64,000 nucleotides of DNA from Rhizobium nepotum 39/7 (GTDB lineage: Bacteria; Pseudomonadota; Alphaproteobacteria; Rhizobiales; Rhizobiaceae): NCBI RefSeq assembly GCF_000949865.1, contig NZ_JWJH01000015.1, positions 62,001-126,000 on the forward strand. Direction: 5' to 3'. This document shows, piece by piece, positions 62,426 to 64,000 of the stretch (its first letter is position 1; each line of letters begins with the position of its first letter). The notes under the pieces are model-generated. The model searched no databases. It was given only the letters and a program-made list of their open reading frames with translations, and had not been told where the DNA came from. The translations under genes and the position numbers were made by a program.

Positions 62426-63067
62426 ATGGACGAGACGAGTGCGCGCAGGCGCCTGAACCTTTGGGCCTCCGCGCCGGATCGTCATTCGCTGCTGGAGGAC
62501 GCGCAGGGTATTCTGGCGGGCAGCATGCTGGTTTCACTCGGCGTGACGCTGTTTTCCGCAGCCGGCCTTCTCACCGGCGGCGTGGTGGGTCTTGCCTTTC
62601 TGGCGCATTATTCCACCGGTTTCAGCTTCGGCGCGGTGTTCTTCCTCGCCAATCTGCCGTTTTATTATCTCGCCTTTCGCCGTCTCGGCCTTGCCTTCAC
62701 GGTCAAGACCTTCTGCGCCATTGCCATGACGGCGCTGCTTTCCGAATATATACCGGGCTTTTTTGCCTTTCAGAGCATCAATCCGGTTGCCGCAGCCCTT
62801 TTCGGCGGATTGACGGTCGCGGCCGGCATGCTGGCGCTGTTCCGCCACCGCACCAGCCTCGGCGGTTTCGGCATATTGGCGCTTTATCTTCAGGATCGTT
62901 TCGGCTGGCGCGCGGGCCTCGTCCAGCTCGCCTTCGATAGCATGGTGCTGGCCTGCTCGTTCTTCGTTGCGACGCCCTTCGTCATCATCTGCTCTATCCT
63001 TGGGGCGCTGGTCATGAACCTCACACTCGCCATCAATCACCGAAACGACCGCTACATCGCCATGTAG
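62426..63067 (+). CDS. YitT-family membrane protein
   Basis: A 213-residue five- to six-helix membrane protein of the YitT family. It shares SLLEDAQGILAGS, LLTGGVVGLAFLAHY, the LPFYYLAFRRLGLAFTVKTF block and the C-terminal AINHRNDRYIAM with the broken copy just upstream, so the two are tandem paralogues. The family function is unknown. It may supply what the broken copy no longer does. Confidence 0.85.
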   Translation: MDETSARRRLNLWASAPDRHSLLEDAQGILAGSMLVSLGVTLFSAAGLLTGGVVGLAFLAHYSTGFSFGAVFFLANLPFYYLAFRRLGLAFTVKTFCAIAMTALLSEYIPGFFAFQSINPVAAALFGGLTVAAGMLALFRHRTSLGGFGILALYLQDRFGWRAGLVQLAFDSMVLACSFFVATPFVIICSILGALVMNLTLAINHRNDRYIAM

Positions 63068-63093
63068 CGGTCGTTTGCGGCGGTCAAGGTGGC

Positions 63094-63555
63094 TCAGGCA
63101 GCCCTGGCCGCGGCGTCTACCGGGTGCTGCGAGCGGAAGCCGACGGCGATGCGGTTCCATGTGTTGATGGCGCCGATGGCAACCGTGATCTTCACGATGT
63201 CCTCATCGGAGAAATGCGCCTTCAGGGCCTCGAAGGCGTCATCCGGAGCGCCGGTTTCGGCAATCTTCGTCACCGCATCCACCCAGCCAAGCAACGCCCG
63301 TTCCTGTTCGGTGTAGACGGGGGATTCCCGCCACACGCTCATCAGGTTGATCCACTGTTCGGAAAGCCCGTCATGGCGGCTTTCCTTCACATGCATATCC
63401 ACGCAGAAGGCGCAGCCGTTGATGATCGAGGCGCGCAATTTGATGAGGTGAACGAAGCGCCGCTCAAGACCGCTGCTCTGGACGTAGTTTTCCAGCGCCA
63501 TTACGGCCTTGAAGGCTTCGGGAGATGCTTTGGCGTAATTCAAACGGGTTCTCAT
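63094..63555 (-). CDS. AhpD-like / carboxymuconolactone decarboxylase-fold protein
   Basis: A 153-residue helical protein with the redox CxxC of the family, GCAFCVDMHVKES. The AhpD core is flanked by VHLIKLRASIING and WVDAVTKIAETGAP. Such proteins reduce peroxides or act as thiol oxidoreductases. It lies downstream of an Rrf2-family regulator, in the same direction, 97 bases away, so redox control of this gene is likely. AGAGAGAA lies before ATG 63555. Confidence 0.87.
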   Translation of the reverse strand: MRTRLNYAKASPEAFKAVMALENYVQSSGLERRFVHLIKLRASIINGCAFCVDMHVKESRHDGLSEQWINLMSVWRESPVYTEQERALLGWVDAVTKIAETGAPDDAFEALKAHFSDEDIVKITVAIGAINTWNRIAVGFRSQHPVDAAARAA

Positions 63556-63652
63556 GTTTCTCTCTCCATTGGTTGGGTCGGTTTAAGGGTATGCGTCATC
63601 ATTCCGGAAAGCGGTGACGCTTCCGGTATTTCGGTGATCCTGTCTTTGGGTC

Positions 63653-64000
63653 TCAGCGCGTTGTCGTCTTGCGCTCGTTCAGCTCCAGAAAGGCGCAGCC
63701 GCGTGCTGCAATACCGCCATCGTCAGTGGCGGCAAGGTCGCCCGCAATGTCGGCAATGGTGGTTTTTGCAAGTTCGGCTCGGTAGACCTTCTCCGCCTTC
63801 AGCATCGCGGCATTGATGCCGCAGGGCTTGGTGAAATAACGTCCCGGCAAGGGGTTCGGCCCACGCTGGCGGATTTCCGCGCAACGAAAGGCAGGCTGCG
63901 GTCCCTCCACGGCAAGAACAATATCGAGCAGCGTGATCCTGTCGGTCGTCCGGGCGAGACGATAACCGCCCTTCGGCCCCGGCACGGTGGTGACGATCCC
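63653..64000 (-). CDS. Rrf2-family transcriptional regulator (5' part outside the window)
   Basis: The last 115 codons of a minus-strand gene that continues past 64000. GIVTTVPGPKGGYRLAR is the wing of the Rrf2 winged helix. Cys residues lie in RCAEIRQRG and KPCGINAAM, with a later one in RGCAFLEL; this pattern can ligate a cluster in IscR/NsrR/RirA-like members. It resembles the Rrf2 regulators that pair with AhpD-type genes. The N-terminus is missing, so the class stays open. Confidence 0.8.
   Translation of the reverse strand, partial: GIVTTVPGPKGGYRLARTTDRITLLDIVLAVEGPQPAFRCAEIRQRGPNPLPGRYFTKPCGINAAMLKAEKVYRAELAKTTIADIAGDLAATDDGGIAARGCAFLELNERKTTTR

Noticed and set aside
1..64000. CRISPR arrays, insertion sequences or integrative elements.
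   Set aside because: I saw no regularly spaced direct repeats, transposase or integrase frames, and none of the three tRNA genes has a duplicated 3' end nearby.

Overview
The window looks like a stretch of the main chromosome of an Agrobacterium/Rhizobium-type alphaproteobacterium, most like Agrobacterium. This is inferred from protein and regulatory content; no database was searched. Supporting signs are a phoR-pstSCAB-phoU-phoB cluster, the cell-cycle regulator GcrA with a dense patch of GANTC (CcrM) sites, a SAM-II riboswitch before metZ, TGA-N9-TCA iron-responsive operators at iron-uptake genes, and a chemoreceptor C-terminus ending in DWQEF. Coding density is high. I see no insertion sequence, prophage, CRISPR array or rRNA. 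Three tRNAs are present: Arg-ACG, Thr-CGT and Gly-CCC.

Layout. 1-3 kb: the tail of a chemoreceptor, a sensor kinase, tRNA-Arg and a methyltransferase. 3.2-8.3 kb: a carbohydrate/glycerol-phosphate-type ABC importer (ATPase, two permeases, binding protein) followed by a GpdQ-like phosphodiesterase, with a GntR-like palindrome in front. 8.5-15.9 kb: a lipoprotein hydrolase, a Ser/Cys proline-racemase-family enzyme, pyrC, pyrE, a fructokinase-like kinase and two overlapping esterase genes. 16-19.5 kb (minus strand): pgi and fadD. 19.8-27.2 kb: an iron-uptake locus with an Fbp-type ABC importer, a TonB-dependent siderophore receptor and an AraC regulator. Three perfect TGA-N9-TCA boxes sit in its intergenic regions.

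27-32.4 kb: small stress or accessory genes (PRC-barrel, DUF982, a 24-residue membrane peptide, an orphan HicB-like protein), tRNA-Thr, a nitronate monooxygenase-like enzyme, an unknown one-TM protein and polyphosphate kinase 2. 32.6-40.6 kb: the complete phosphate-sensing and uptake operon, with a triple PHO-box repeat before pstS. PPK2 next to it extends the phosphate theme. 40.8-48.4 kb: gcrA (minus), a terminator-ended intergenic transcript candidate, argD-argF-hslO, apaG, metZ under SAM-II control, and dcd.

48.4-56.5 kb: tRNA-Gly, aquaporin Z and a glycine-rich small protein, then an exopolysaccharide-like set: membrane glycosyltransferase, solute-binding protein, flippase, Wzy-like polymerase and polysaccharide deacetylase. 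56.6-64 kb: an S24-type repressor, an orphan NarL-type response regulator, DUF952-pyrD, a CAP-domain lipoprotein, a small membrane protein, a TPR-methyltransferase, tandem YitT-family genes (the first broken by an in-frame amber codon), and an AhpD-like protein downstream of an Rrf2 regulator that runs off the window end.

I found no wholly new multi-gene system. The best leads are regulatory: the GANTC cluster beside gcrA, the putative small RNA between gcrA and argD, the coherent iron-operator set, the SAM-II/terminator leader, and several long perfect inverted repeats.
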